Positions 43,515-51,677 of a stretch of DNA of 57,732 nt are shown in pieces (position 1 is the stretch's first letter; each line of letters starts with the position of its first letter). The stretch lies in the NCBI GenBank assembly GCA_005882635.1, contig VBFG01000108.1:1-57732 (forward strand), read 5' to 3'. The position numbers and the translations under genes were made by a program. The DNA comes from Chloroflexota bacterium (lineage in GTDB: Bacteria > Chloroflexota > Limnocylindria > Limnocylindrales > CSP1-4). Under the pieces are notes generated by a model. That model was given only the letters and a program-made list of their open reading frames with translations. It had not been told where the DNA came from and did no database searches.

Positions 43515-45052
43515 CGGTCGACAGCAGTCCCCGGCGGGCAGGCGGGCGAGACGCCCGTCGCGCCGCGCGCCTCCACGCCCACGTCGCGCGGCAGCCGTTC
43601 CTGACCCGGACGCTCGCCCCGTTCGAGGTCCTCAGCGAGGACGGCCTCGCGACGCTCGAGGAGAACGCGGACACGATCCTCCAGGACGTCGGTCTCGAGT
43701 TCCGCGGCGACCCGGACGCGCTCCGGATCCTGCGCGACGGCGGTGCCGACGTCGACGGCGAACGCGTCCGCTTCCCGCGCGGGCTCGCCCGACAGCTGGT
43801 CCAGGCGACGGCGCCGCGCGAGTTCACCCAGTACGCCCGGAACGAGGCCAACAGCGTCGAGATCGGCGGGATGCACACCGTCCTCGCTCCGAACTATGGG
43901 TCGCCGTTCGTCCGCGACCTCGATCGGGGGCGGCGCTACGGCACGATCGAGGACTTCCGGAACTTCGTGAAGCTCGCCTACATGAGCCCGCACCTCCACC
44001 ACAGCGGCGGGACGATCTGCGAGCCGGTCGATGTGCCGGTGAACAAGCGCCATCTCGACATGGTCTATTCGCACATCCGCTACAGCGACAAGCCGTTCAT
44101 GGGATCCGTGACCGCGCCGGAGCGTGCCCACGACACCGTCGAGCTGGCGCGGATCACGTTCGGGGCCGACTACCTCGAAGACCACCCGGTGATCCTGTCC
44201 TTGATCAACGCGAACAGCCCGCTCGTCTGGGACTCGACGATGCTCGGGGCTGCCCGGGCCTACGCCGAGGCCAACCAGGGAACGCTGATCACCCCGTTCA
44301 TCCTTGCCGGCGCGATGGCGCCAGTCACCGCCGCCGGTGTCTGTGCCCAGACTCTCGCCGAGGCGATGGGCGGGATGGCCTTCGTGCAGCTCGTCCGGCC
44401 TGGCGCTCCCGTGGTTCTTGGGAGCTTCGCGAGCTCGATCTCGATGCAGTCCGGCGCGCCGACGTTCGGCACGCCCGAGCCGGCGCTCGTCCTGTACACG
44501 ATGGCAGCGCTCGCCCGGCGGCTCGGCGTCCCATTCCGGTCGGGCGGCAACCTCTGCGCGTCGAAGATCCCGGACGCTCAGGCAGCCTACGAGTCGGCCG
44601 CGACCTTCGTCCCGACGATCCTCTCCGGGGTGAACTTCGTCCTCCATGCCGCGGGCTGGCTGGAGGGCGGCCTCGCGATCGGCTACGAGAAGTTCATCCT
44701 CGATGCCGACCAGTGCGGGATGGCCGCGGTCTTCGTCAAGGGCGTCGACATGTCGGACAACGGCCAGGCGCTCGAGGCGATCCTCCAGAACGCGCCGGGC
44801 CAGCACTACCTCGGCTCGGCCCACACCCTCGCGAACTTCGAGTCCGCCTTCTACCGCAGCGAGATCGCCGACAACAACAGCTTCGAACAGTGGCAGGAGG
44901 ACGGCTCGCTCGACGCCGCCCAGCGGGCCAACAGGATCTGGAAGCGGATGCTCACGGAGTACGAGGCGCCGCCGATCGACGAGGGAGTGGACGAGGCGCT
45001 GCAGGAGTTCATCGCCAAGCGCAAGGCGTCGATGCCGGACTCGGAGGTCTGA
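43511..45052 (+). CDS. Non-pyrrolysine MttB-family methyltransferase, probably glycine betaine:corrinoid (MtgB-like)
   Basis: 513 residues from ATG 43511. The MttB domain fills about residues 40-510; TLITPFILAGAMAPVTAAGV, GAPTFGTPEPALVLYTMAAL and GQHYLGSAHTLANFESAFYR are well-conserved TIM-barrel segments. There is no in-frame TAG, so it is not a pyrrolysine trimethylamine enzyme; homologues without pyrrolysine act on quaternary amines such as glycine betaine, proline betaine, carnitine or gamma-butyrobetaine. Neighbouring betaine import, DMGDH and betA genes favour glycine betaine. It is followed with overlap by the MetF-like gene. Confidence 0.9.
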   Translation: MTVDSSPRRAGGRDARRAARLHAHVARQPFLTRTLAPFEVLSEDGLATLEENADTILQDVGLEFRGDPDALRILRDGGADVDGERVRFPRGLARQLVQATAPREFTQYARNEANSVEIGGMHTVLAPNYGSPFVRDLDRGRRYGTIEDFRNFVKLAYMSPHLHHSGGTICEPVDVPVNKRHLDMVYSHIRYSDKPFMGSVTAPERAHDTVELARITFGADYLEDHPVILSLINANSPLVWDSTMLGAARAYAEANQGTLITPFILAGAMAPVTAAGVCAQTLAEAMGGMAFVQLVRPGAPVVLGSFASSISMQSGAPTFGTPEPALVLYTMAALARRLGVPFRSGGNLCASKIPDAQAAYESAATFVPTILSGVNFVLHAAGWLEGGLAIGYEKFILDADQCGMAAVFVKGVDMSDNGQALEAILQNAPGQHYLGSAHTLANFESAFYRSEIADNNSFEQWQEDGSLDAAQRANRIWKRMLTEYEAPPIDEGVDEALQEFIAKRKASMPDSEV

Positions 45053-45942
45053 TGGCCGGCCTCGTCGACCGCCTCCGCGGGCGGGTCGCGGGCGGGCTGG
45101 CGGAGGCCGAGCGCGAGGCCCTGCGCGGCGTCCTCGCCGATCCGATCTTCGAGCTGCTGCCGCTGAAGTCGATCGCGGACCAGATTCCGGCGTTGCCGCC
45201 GGGCGCCCGCGTGTCGGTGACGGCGTCGCCGGCGAAGGGCATCGACGCGACGCTCGACTGGGCGGCGCGCCTCCAGGCAGACGGCTTCCGGGCGATCCCC
45301 CACCTGTCGGCCCGGATGATCGCGTCACGGGCGGCGCTTGCTGGGTTGCTGGACCGCGCTCGGGCGGCCGGGCTCACGCATGCGTTCGTCGTGGGTGGCG
45401 ACGCCGACGAGCCCGGCGCGTATCTCGATGGCCTGTCGCTCCTGCAGGCGATGGCCGAGCTGGGGCATCCATTCACGACCCTCGGCTGCCCCGGCTACCC
45501 GCAGGGCCATCCCGACATCCCGGACGCCGCGCTCGCGCAGGCGCTCCGCGACAAGGCGCCGTACGTCGACCACGTCACGACGCAGATGGACTTCTCGGCC
45601 GATGCCGTCGCCCGCTGGGTCCGGGCGCGACGGGCCGAGGGCTTAGGGCCCGATGTCGTCATCGGGGTGCCCGGCGTCGCCGACCCGCAGAAGCTGCTGT
45701 CGATCGCGGCGCGGATCGGCGTGAAAGACGCGAAGCGGTTCCTGCTCAAGAACGTCCGCTTCGTGACCGGTCTGGCGAAGAGTGGCGGCTTCTACAAGCC
45801 GACGTCGTTCGTGGAGGCCCTCGGCCCGTTGGTCGCCGACCCGACGGCCCGCGTGACCGGCCTCCACCTCTACACGTTCAACGCGGTCGAGGCGACCGAG
45901 GCCTGGCGGCAGTCGATGCTCAATGGACTGAGGCCTGCCTAG
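45052..45942 (+). CDS. MetF-like methylenetetrahydrofolate reductase
   Basis: 296 residues from ATG 45052, overlapping the MttB stop. A TIM-barrel flavoprotein: RVSVTASPAKGIDATLDWAA, FVVGGDADEPGAYLDGLSLL (FAD loop), FTTLGCPGYPQGHPDI, DHVTTQMDFSADAVARW, IGVPGVADPQKLL and GLHLYTFNAVEATEAWRQSM. It diverges from biosynthetic MetF, which fits the cluster-associated form that oxidises methyl-THF to methylene-THF in catabolism. It completes a path from betaine methyl to the C1 pool. The direction of flux is inferred. Confidence 0.87.
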   Translation: MAGLVDRLRGRVAGGLAEAEREALRGVLADPIFELLPLKSIADQIPALPPGARVSVTASPAKGIDATLDWAARLQADGFRAIPHLSARMIASRAALAGLLDRARAAGLTHAFVVGGDADEPGAYLDGLSLLQAMAELGHPFTTLGCPGYPQGHPDIPDAALAQALRDKAPYVDHVTTQMDFSADAVARWVRARRAEGLGPDVVIGVPGVADPQKLLSIAARIGVKDAKRFLLKNVRFVTGLAKSGGFYKPTSFVEALGPLVADPTARVTGLHLYTFNAVEATEAWRQSMLNGLRPA

Positions 45943-45968
45943 CTCCCAAGGCGGTTGACGTCGACGGG

Positions 45969-45974
45969 TATCAT
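45969..45974 (+). promoter_or_regulatory. -10 box of a probable leaderless mRNA
   Basis: TATCAT, 7 nt before GTG 45982. It also contains the first bases of an ATG at 45973 that would otherwise look like the start. Confidence 0.45.
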
Positions 45975-45981
45975 GATACTT

Positions 45982-46713
45982 GTGAGTAGCAAGTATTGCT
46001 CAGTGCGGATGCTTGCCGCCGGCATCCTCGGCTTCTTACTCGCGGGGTGTGTGTCCGGATATGAGGTCAATTCGAGTCCGGCTATCTCCGTGACCCGTGG
46101 TCTTTTCGCCGGCGGGGCGTTCGCTGGAGGGTTCGAATGTCCGTGGATTCTCACGACGCGCGGGCAGCTCGACCTGTCGGCACCCAATCGATGGCAGCTT
46201 GCGACCGATCCGGTTGCCCTGATTGACAACGTCGGCAAGGTCGTCGCGCGATCCGGGGACTGGATCGAGGTGACTGGTCCCGGAGATGTGGTCGGCGAGT
46301 CGATGTGCTCACCTGAGTCGCCCATCGTCGCCGACGAAATCGTCCGGCTCTCGACGGCGAACGGGGCGCGTGCCGGCGAGTTCGAGGCGGTCGGGTGCGG
46401 AGTCCTTACGTCGCTCTCGGGCGACCTGGATCGCCTCGATGGCCTCGACGCGTCGCAAGCGAATGAGCAGCCCTGGGTTCTCGACTCGATCGAGGCCCGA
46501 GCCAAGGCGTCGCTCGAGGCGATATCAGCGGCGTCAACCGCGGAGCCGGGGGATCACTCGGTCCTGACCGAGGCCTTGCCGACTCTCAGGAAGATCGCGT
46601 CCGCCATCTCCGCGATGAGCCGCAATCCGCAGTCAATTGGTGGGTTGAGGAGTCGCATCCGATCTCTCCTCGAGCTCGTCGAACGAACGCGCGGGCAGTT
46701 CCACTGCTCATGA
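45982..46713 (+). CDS. Putative lipoprotein of unknown function, unusual base use
   Basis: 243 residues from GTG 45982. The signal peptide runs MLAAGILGFLLAGC, with lipobox LAGC, so it should be a lipid-anchored outer-surface protein. The mature part has an N-terminal domain with several cysteines (FECPW, SMCSPES, VGCGVL) and a helical C-terminus that ends in Cys-Ser. I recognise no family. It is visibly less GC-rich at third positions than its neighbours, which suggests recent acquisition. It stands 39 bp after the metF-like gene but has its own -10 box. Confidence 0.6.
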   Translation: MSSKYCSVRMLAAGILGFLLAGCVSGYEVNSSPAISVTRGLFAGGAFAGGFECPWILTTRGQLDLSAPNRWQLATDPVALIDNVGKVVARSGDWIEVTGPGDVVGESMCSPESPIVADEIVRLSTANGARAGEFEAVGCGVLTSLSGDLDRLDGLDASQANEQPWVLDSIEARAKASLEAISAASTAEPGDHSVLTEALPTLRKIASAISAMSRNPQSIGGLRSRIRSLLELVERTRGQFHCS

Positions 46714-46735
46714 AGGCCATTCCATACCGCCGGCG

Positions 46736-46741
46736 TATCCT
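46736..46741 (+). promoter_or_regulatory. -10 box of a probable leaderless mRNA
   Basis: TATCCT, 6 nt before the ATG at 46748. Confidence 0.5.
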
Positions 46742-46747
46742 CGGCCG

Positions 46748-48019
46748 ATGACGACGACTGAACTTGCGCCCGACCCGTCGCTCGGCATCGACGATCTCCT
46801 GGAGGCAGCGCGGGCGATCCAGCCGGACGTCGTCGCGATCCGGCGGCGGATCCATCGCCATCCCGAGATCGGGACGGACCTGCCGGTCACACAGCAGCTC
46901 ATCGTCGATGAGCTGGCGAGGCTCGGACTCGAGGGACATCGCGGGACGGCGTTGACCTCGGTCGTCGCAGTCATCGAGGGCGGTCGGCCGGGTCGGACGG
47001 TCCTGCTTCGCGGTGACATGGACGCGCTGCCGCTCCACGAGGACACTGGCCTGGACTTCGCCTCCGACATCGACGGGGCGATGCATGCCTGTGGCCACGA
47101 CACGCACGTCGCGATGCTGCTCGGCGCCGGACGGCTCCTCCTCGAGCGCCGGGCGGACCTGCCCGGCCGGGTGATCCTGATGTTCCAGCCGGGCGAGGAG
47201 GGCTTCGGCGGAGCGCAGGTGATGATCGACGAGGGGCTGCTCGAGGCCGCCGCCTCGGCCGGCGGCGAGCGTCCCGCCGGCGCCCTCGCCATCCACATCG
47301 CGACCGAGTACCCGTCCGGGGAGATCCATCTCCGGCCGGGGCCGGAGCTGGCCTCCACCGACGTGATCCGGATCACCGTCCACGGTCGCGGTGGCCATGC
47401 GTCCGCGCCGCACGCCGCCCTCGACCCGATCGCCGTGGCCGCCGAGATCGTGCTGGGCCTCCAGACGATGGTGACGCGCCGCGTCGACGTCTTCGATCCG
47501 GCGGTCGTCACGATCGCCCAGATCACCGCGGGGACGACGAACAACATCATCCCGGAGTCGGCCTTCCTCTTCGGGACGATCCGGACGGTGTCCGAGGAGA
47601 CGCGCGAGGAGGTCCGCGCCGGGGTCCGGCGCGTCGCCGAAGGGATCGCGTCGGCTCACGGCGCGACGGCCGATGTCGATCTCGAGCCTGGCTACCCGGT
47701 GACGATCAACGACCCGGAGTACACGTCATTCGTGGCCGACACCGCCCGGTCGCTGATCGGCGACGAGCGGGTCAAGGAGCTGCCGGCGCCGATCATGGGC
47801 GGCGAGGACTTCTCGTACGTGCTCCAGAACGTGCCGGGCGCGATGGCGTTCCTCGGCGGTCGCCTGCCGGGGGTCGACGAGAAGACCGCTCCGCGGAACC
47901 ACTCGAACCTGGTCGTCTTCGACGAGGACGCGCTGCCGGTCGGCGTCGCCCTGTACACGGCGGTCGCGATCCGCCATCTGACGGCCGGTCACGTCACGAA
48001 AGGGCACGCCGCCGGGTAG
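46748..48019 (+). CDS. M20-family metallo-amidohydrolase (N-acyl amino acid/hippurate type)
   Basis: 423 residues. The catalytic domain carries IRRRIHRHPEIG, LLRGDMDALPLHE, MHACGHDTHVAMLLGA, FQPGEEGFGGAQVMIDEG (catalytic Glu pair) and the late MGGEDFSYVL, the M20D metal and catalytic set, with Cys-Gly-His as in hippuricase/IAA-amino acid hydrolases. The lid domain (about 200-310) has GRGGHASAPH. Two metal ions (Mn or Zn) would act in the cytosol. The natural amide substrate is unknown. The gene is single, with its own promoter. Confidence 0.92.
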   Translation: MTTTELAPDPSLGIDDLLEAARAIQPDVVAIRRRIHRHPEIGTDLPVTQQLIVDELARLGLEGHRGTALTSVVAVIEGGRPGRTVLLRGDMDALPLHEDTGLDFASDIDGAMHACGHDTHVAMLLGAGRLLLERRADLPGRVILMFQPGEEGFGGAQVMIDEGLLEAAASAGGERPAGALAIHIATEYPSGEIHLRPGPELASTDVIRITVHGRGGHASAPHAALDPIAVAAEIVLGLQTMVTRRVDVFDPAVVTIAQITAGTTNNIIPESAFLFGTIRTVSEETREEVRAGVRRVAEGIASAHGATADVDLEPGYPVTINDPEYTSFVADTARSLIGDERVKELPAPIMGGEDFSYVLQNVPGAMAFLGGRLPGVDEKTAPRNHSNLVVFDEDALPVGVALYTAVAIRHLTAGHVTKGHAAG

Positions 48020-48089
48020 CGACCCCGAGAGTCTCAAGCGACTCACGCATCGGACCCACGCGCCTGGCCCGCGAGGCAACGCCTCCGAT

Positions 48090-48725
48090 TCAGATCTTGT
48101 GCAGGAACCAGAGCCGAGGTGCGACGGCGAAGTTCAGCTGGACGAGCACGATCCAGGCGATTGCCGGGTAGGTGCCGGTCGGCAGGAGGCTGATGACGAA
48201 GCCGATCCCGTACAGGAGCTGGGCAAGCCCGATCCGCCGCCGGATCGCCGCGCCGACCTCCGGCCCCGTGCCCTCGCGCACGATCCTGGCCCGCTCGGCG
48301 TACGTCCAGATCCCCCACAGGATCACTCCCGCCAGGAAGATGTTGAGCCAGTACAGCCCGAGGGCCAGCCGCAGCTCGATGTGGTCGGCGAGCAGGGACG
48401 TCGTGAACGGGAAGAGGGCGATGACCGCGAGGAACAGCAGCTCGAGCCAGGCGAGGTCGCGATTGCCCCGATCCATGTAGCTGAGCTGCGTCTGCTGGCC
48501 GTTCCAGAAGATGCCGAGCGTCAGGAAGCTGAGCAGATAGGTCACGAACCGGGGCGCCAGGTCGACGAGGGCCTGGGCGAGGTCGCGGTCGCCGGCTCCG
48601 GGTGCGAGCTCCGGCACGCGGATCTCGAGGACGATCAGGGTCATCGCGATCGCGAACAGCCCATCGCTCAGGGCGCCGATGCGCTCCAGGCTCCGGTTCG
48701 CGATCTGGTTGTAGACGATCCCCAT
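48090..48725 (-). CDS. TMEM175-family potassium channel-like protein
   Basis: 211 residues, six hydrophobic segments in one repeat set. The first helix has RIGALSDGLFAIAMTLIVLE, the FSDGxxAI(x)xTL signature of bacterial TMEM175, whose tetramers form K+-permeable channels; the Phe of FSDG is Leu here. ATG 48725 has GGGAGG upstream and GATACT about 34 nt upstream as a possible -10. It converges on the M20 gene and diverges from the DinB-like gene. Confidence 0.85.
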   Translation of the reverse strand: MGIVYNQIANRSLERIGALSDGLFAIAMTLIVLEIRVPELAPGAGDRDLAQALVDLAPRFVTYLLSFLTLGIFWNGQQTQLSYMDRGNRDLAWLELLFLAVIALFPFTTSLLADHIELRLALGLYWLNIFLAGVILWGIWTYAERARIVREGTGPEVGAAIRRRIGLAQLLYGIGFVISLLPTGTYPAIAWIVLVQLNFAVAPRLWFLHKI

Positions 48726-48783
48726 CCACCGTCCTCCCGAGTCTCCGCGCGGCAGTATCGCATCGGGGTCGTCGCGGACGACA

Positions 48784-49224
48784 ATGCGCTCGATGGTCGA
48801 CCACCCGTCCGTCCGCGATCGACTCGCCGCGGCGCCCGCAGCGCTCGCGTCAGCTGCCCACGCCGCGCCCCAGGAGCCGCCCGCTCCGGGCGAATGGACG
48901 CCGACCGAGATCGTCCGCCACCTGATCGCGGTCGAGGAGGAGGTCTGGCACCGTCGGCTCGGTCAGCTCCAGACCGAGGAGCATCCCCGCTGGCGATGGG
49001 TCGAGCCAGGCCAGTGGCTCGGTGCGCCGGGTGCGACTCTCGATGACGTCCTCGCCACGTACGCCGACCTTCGGGCGTCGACGCTGGCGATCCTCGATGA
49101 CCTGGGGCCAGACGTCTGGGTCAGGACCGGAACGCACGACACCTTTGGCGTTCTCGACGTCGCCGGCCTCATGACCGTGGCCGCCGACCACGACGACGAG
49201 CACCTCGCCAGCCTCAGGCGGTGA
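48784..49224 (+). CDS. DinB-like domain protein
   Basis: 146 residues from ATG 48784 (ATG 48793 is an alternative). Four-helix pattern of the DinB/YfiT superfamily: GEWTPTEIVRHLIAVEEEVW with the first metal-ligand histidine, and LMTVAADHDDEHLASLRR with the C-terminal H...H pair. Relatives are metal-dependent thiol-transferases or have no known reaction. The stop overlaps the next start (GTGA). Confidence 0.82.
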   Translation: MRSMVDHPSVRDRLAAAPAALASAAHAAPQEPPAPGEWTPTEIVRHLIAVEEEVWHRRLGQLQTEEHPRWRWVEPGQWLGAPGATLDDVLATYADLRASTLAILDDLGPDVWVRTGTHDTFGVLDVAGLMTVAADHDDEHLASLRR

Positions 49225-50057
49225 CGCCGATGCCTCGCTCGACCGACCGATCGACCCGCGCGACGCGCGACGCGGCCAACGTGTCCGCCGTCGCCGTGGT
49301 CGTCTACGCGCTGCTCTGGCTGCTCTCCACGCAGGTCGCGACAATCCGCACGATCTCGCCCTTCGCCGACGATCCGTGGGACGCGGTCGCAACGTACTCC
49401 GCGATCTTCCTCCCGTTCGTCGCCGGCGCGACGTGGATCCGGAGCCTCCGCCACCGGTCGCCCGTTCTCGCGCCATCGACAGCGGCGCGGATCCGCCGGG
49501 GCTCCGGTCTGGCGGCCGGGATCGTCCTCGTGGCCGCTGTCATCGACGTTCAGGCGATCGTCTCGATCGGTTTCGGAGACCGCGCGGGCACGGGTGCGAC
49601 CGTGCTCGTCTGCCTCGTCGCCGCCTCCGCGGCGTTGGCGGGCGTCGGCCTCGCGCTGACGATCCGCGCTTCCGCGATCGCCGGTTCGCCGGCTCTTGCC
49701 GACGGCGCGGTCGAGCCGGACATCGTCGACGACGTCCTCGGCCTCGCCGAGGAGGTCGCTACCGTGGTCGGGCTCCGCCGACCCGTCGAACGACTGGCGT
49801 CTGCGCTCGAGCGGTTCCTGGACGGATCGCCGGTCAGCCCCCGTCGCCACAGGCTGTGGTTCGGGGTCGTCCTCGCGGTCGCGGTCGCGGGCGCGTACGA
49901 CGGGTGGCACGCGATCCGCGAAGGGCCGTGGGCGTCGGCCTGGGTGCCGGTCCTGTTCGGAAGCCTGATCGCGGCCGGAATCCTCGCGATCTACCTCGGA
50001 ACGGTCGTGCCGCTGCGCCTGCTCCGACCGCAGGGTCAGGCTGACGCCCCGGAGTAG
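49221..50057 (+). CDS. Hypothetical membrane protein, 278 aa
   Basis: It starts at GTG 49221, coupled to the DinB-like gene. About six hydrophobic segments, with a hydrophilic loop in the middle (about 150-215) that contains EPDIVDDVLGLAEEVATVVG. No family recognised. Its last 22 bp overlap the 3' end of the convergent ABC-2 permease gene. Confidence 0.6.
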   Translation: MTPMPRSTDRSTRATRDAANVSAVAVVVYALLWLLSTQVATIRTISPFADDPWDAVATYSAIFLPFVAGATWIRSLRHRSPVLAPSTAARIRRGSGLAAGIVLVAAVIDVQAIVSIGFGDRAGTGATVLVCLVAASAALAGVGLALTIRASAIAGSPALADGAVEPDIVDDVLGLAEEVATVVGLRRPVERLASALERFLDGSPVSPRRHRLWFGVVLAVAVAGAYDGWHAIREGPWASAWVPVLFGSLIAAGILAIYLGTVVPLRLLRPQGQADAPE

Positions 50058-50821
50058 CGACGCAGCCCGATCCGGAAGAAGGCACGGCTCACGAGGAGCG
50101 CCACGACGCCGAAGCCGGCGGCCAGCGCCAGCGTTTCCGGCGTCAGCCGCTGCGTCAACGCCTGAGCCGGGACCGTGACCGCGAACGCGATCGGGACGAG
50201 GAACGTCAGGCTGACCCGGAGCCACTCGGGGTAGATCGTGACCGGCCAGCGTCCGGACTGGTAGACGCCCTCGAACAGCTCGGCGATCTCGTCGATCCGG
50301 ACGATCCAGAAAGCGACCGTCGTCACGACGAGCCAGAACGAGTAGATCATCAGCGCGCCGATCACGAGCGCCACGCCGAAGGCGACTGCCTCGATCGGGC
50401 CAAGCGATTCCTGGAGCTGCCCGATCGCGACCCCGAGGACGACGAGCCCGACGAGGATGTCGACCCCCTGCCAGACCCGAATCTCGCGGACGCTGGACAG
50501 GACCTGGACGTCTTCTGGCTTGGTCAGGACGAAATCGAACGTGCCGTCGCGGATGTCGCTCCGGAGTCGCTCCATGCTCGGCCTGATGAGCACTCCGATC
50601 ACGCCGCCCATCAGGATGTGGACACCCATCACGGCGAGCAGCGCCGGCGCCGACCAGCCGTTCAGGGCGAGCGTCTGGCTGAAGATGAGGCCCAGGACCG
50701 CGAGCCCGGTCCCGAGCTGGATCGCCGACTGCAGGAGCTGGAGCCAGAAGTTGGCCCGGTACTGGAGGTCGTTGAGCGCGCCGACCCGGAAGAACAGCCA
50801 GGCGAGTCGAAGGGGTCGCAT
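50036..50821 (-). CDS. ABC-2 type exporter permease (DUF990-like)
   Basis: 261 residues with six membrane segments; IRDGTFDFVLTKPEDVQVLS is the cytoplasmic coupling loop typical of DUF990/ABC-2 permeases, and WPVTIYPEWLRVSLTFLVPI is another family segment. It pairs with the permease just upstream and an ATPase to form a three-gene exporter. The substrate is unknown. Confidence 0.85.
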   Translation of the reverse strand: MRPLRLAWLFFRVGALNDLQYRANFWLQLLQSAIQLGTGLAVLGLIFSQTLALNGWSAPALLAVMGVHILMGGVIGVLIRPSMERLRSDIRDGTFDFVLTKPEDVQVLSSVREIRVWQGVDILVGLVVLGVAIGQLQESLGPIEAVAFGVALVIGALMIYSFWLVVTTVAFWIVRIDEIAELFEGVYQSGRWPVTIYPEWLRVSLTFLVPIAFAVTVPAQALTQRLTPETLALAAGFGVVALLVSRAFFRIGLRRYSGASA

Positions 50822-50840
50822 CCTCGTGTCGTCCCCGCCG

Positions 50841-51677
50841 CTAGCCCGAGACCGCGCTGTAGCGTCGGACCGCGAAGCGCCAGACGACGCGGACGAGAAT
50901 CGAGCCGATCACGATCCAGAACAGCTGGGCGAGGAGACCGCCAAGTAGTTGCGCCGTCGACAGGTTCCCGACGAGGGCCTCGATCGGGAAGCCGAACGTC
51001 CACTGGAATGGCAGGAAGTTCGCGAGGGTCTGCACCCAGGCGGGCATCAGCTGCATCGGCACGAGCCGTCCGGAGAGGAGCAGCTCCGCGGCGATGTACA
51101 GCTGGAAGACCGGCCCGACGCGCGTGGTCCAGAACGTGATGAGCCCGAGCGACGACTGGTTCAGCGACCGGATGAGGTACGCGCCGAGGAGTGAGACCGC
51201 GAACACCGCCACCGCGAGCGGGCTCGGGTTCAGGACCGGGTGGAAGATGAGCGCCAGGAAGAACGCGATCGGCAGCCACAGCAGCATCACGACCGGCTTC
51301 CAGCCGAGGAAGAACCCGAGGTCCTCGACGATCGGGAACAGCGGCCGCAGGAGCTGCGCCGACAGGCGGCCCTCGCGGATCCGCTCCTCCCAGCCGTATG
51401 GCGTGAAGACGATGTTGATGTTCCGGACGAGCGTCCAGACGATGTAGTAGGCGGCGAACTGGCCGGCGGTGATGCCGGCCACGGAGCCACCCTGTTGGGC
51501 GGCGACGGTCTGCCAGACGACGAGGTAGACGACCGGCTCGGCGACCATCCCGAGCATGTACATGTAGTTCGCCGCCCGGTACTGGATCTGCTGGGCGACC
51601 GCGATCTTCATCTCCTGGAGGTAGACGTCGACCAGGCCGCGGAGCGGCGAGACCAGCCGGATCGGAGTGGCGTTCAT
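50841..51677 (-). CDS. ABC-2 type exporter permease (DUF990-like)
   Basis: 278 residues, six membrane segments. IREGRLSAQLLRPLFPIVED corresponds to the coupling loop of the companion permease (IRDGTFDFVLTKPED), and LPFQWTFGFPIEALVG is conserved in the family. ATG 51677 overlaps the ATPase stop (ATGA), and the second permease follows after 19 bp. The two permeases would form a heterodimer. Confidence 0.87.
   Translation of the reverse strand: MNATPIRLVSPLRGLVDVYLQEMKIAVAQQIQYRAANYMYMLGMVAEPVVYLVVWQTVAAQQGGSVAGITAGQFAAYYIVWTLVRNINIVFTPYGWEERIREGRLSAQLLRPLFPIVEDLGFFLGWKPVVMLLWLPIAFFLALIFHPVLNPSPLAVAVFAVSLLGAYLIRSLNQSSLGLITFWTTRVGPVFQLYIAAELLLSGRLVPMQLMPAWVQTLANFLPFQWTFGFPIEALVGNLSTAQLLGGLLAQLFWIVIGSILVRVVWRFAVRRYSAVSG

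Noticed and set aside
43511-45052. Pyrrolysine-containing trimethylamine methyltransferase
   Set aside because: No in-frame TAG occurs in the gene and no pyl genes are in the window; it is a non-Pyl homologue.
45955-45981. TTG 45955 or ATG 45973 as start of the lipoprotein
   Set aside because: TATCAT at 45969-45974 fits a -10 box with transcription starting at GTG 45982, which also gives a better signal peptide.
46125-46135. T-loop-like GGTTCGAAT
   Set aside because: It lies within the lipoprotein gene and has no matching acceptor or anticodon stems.
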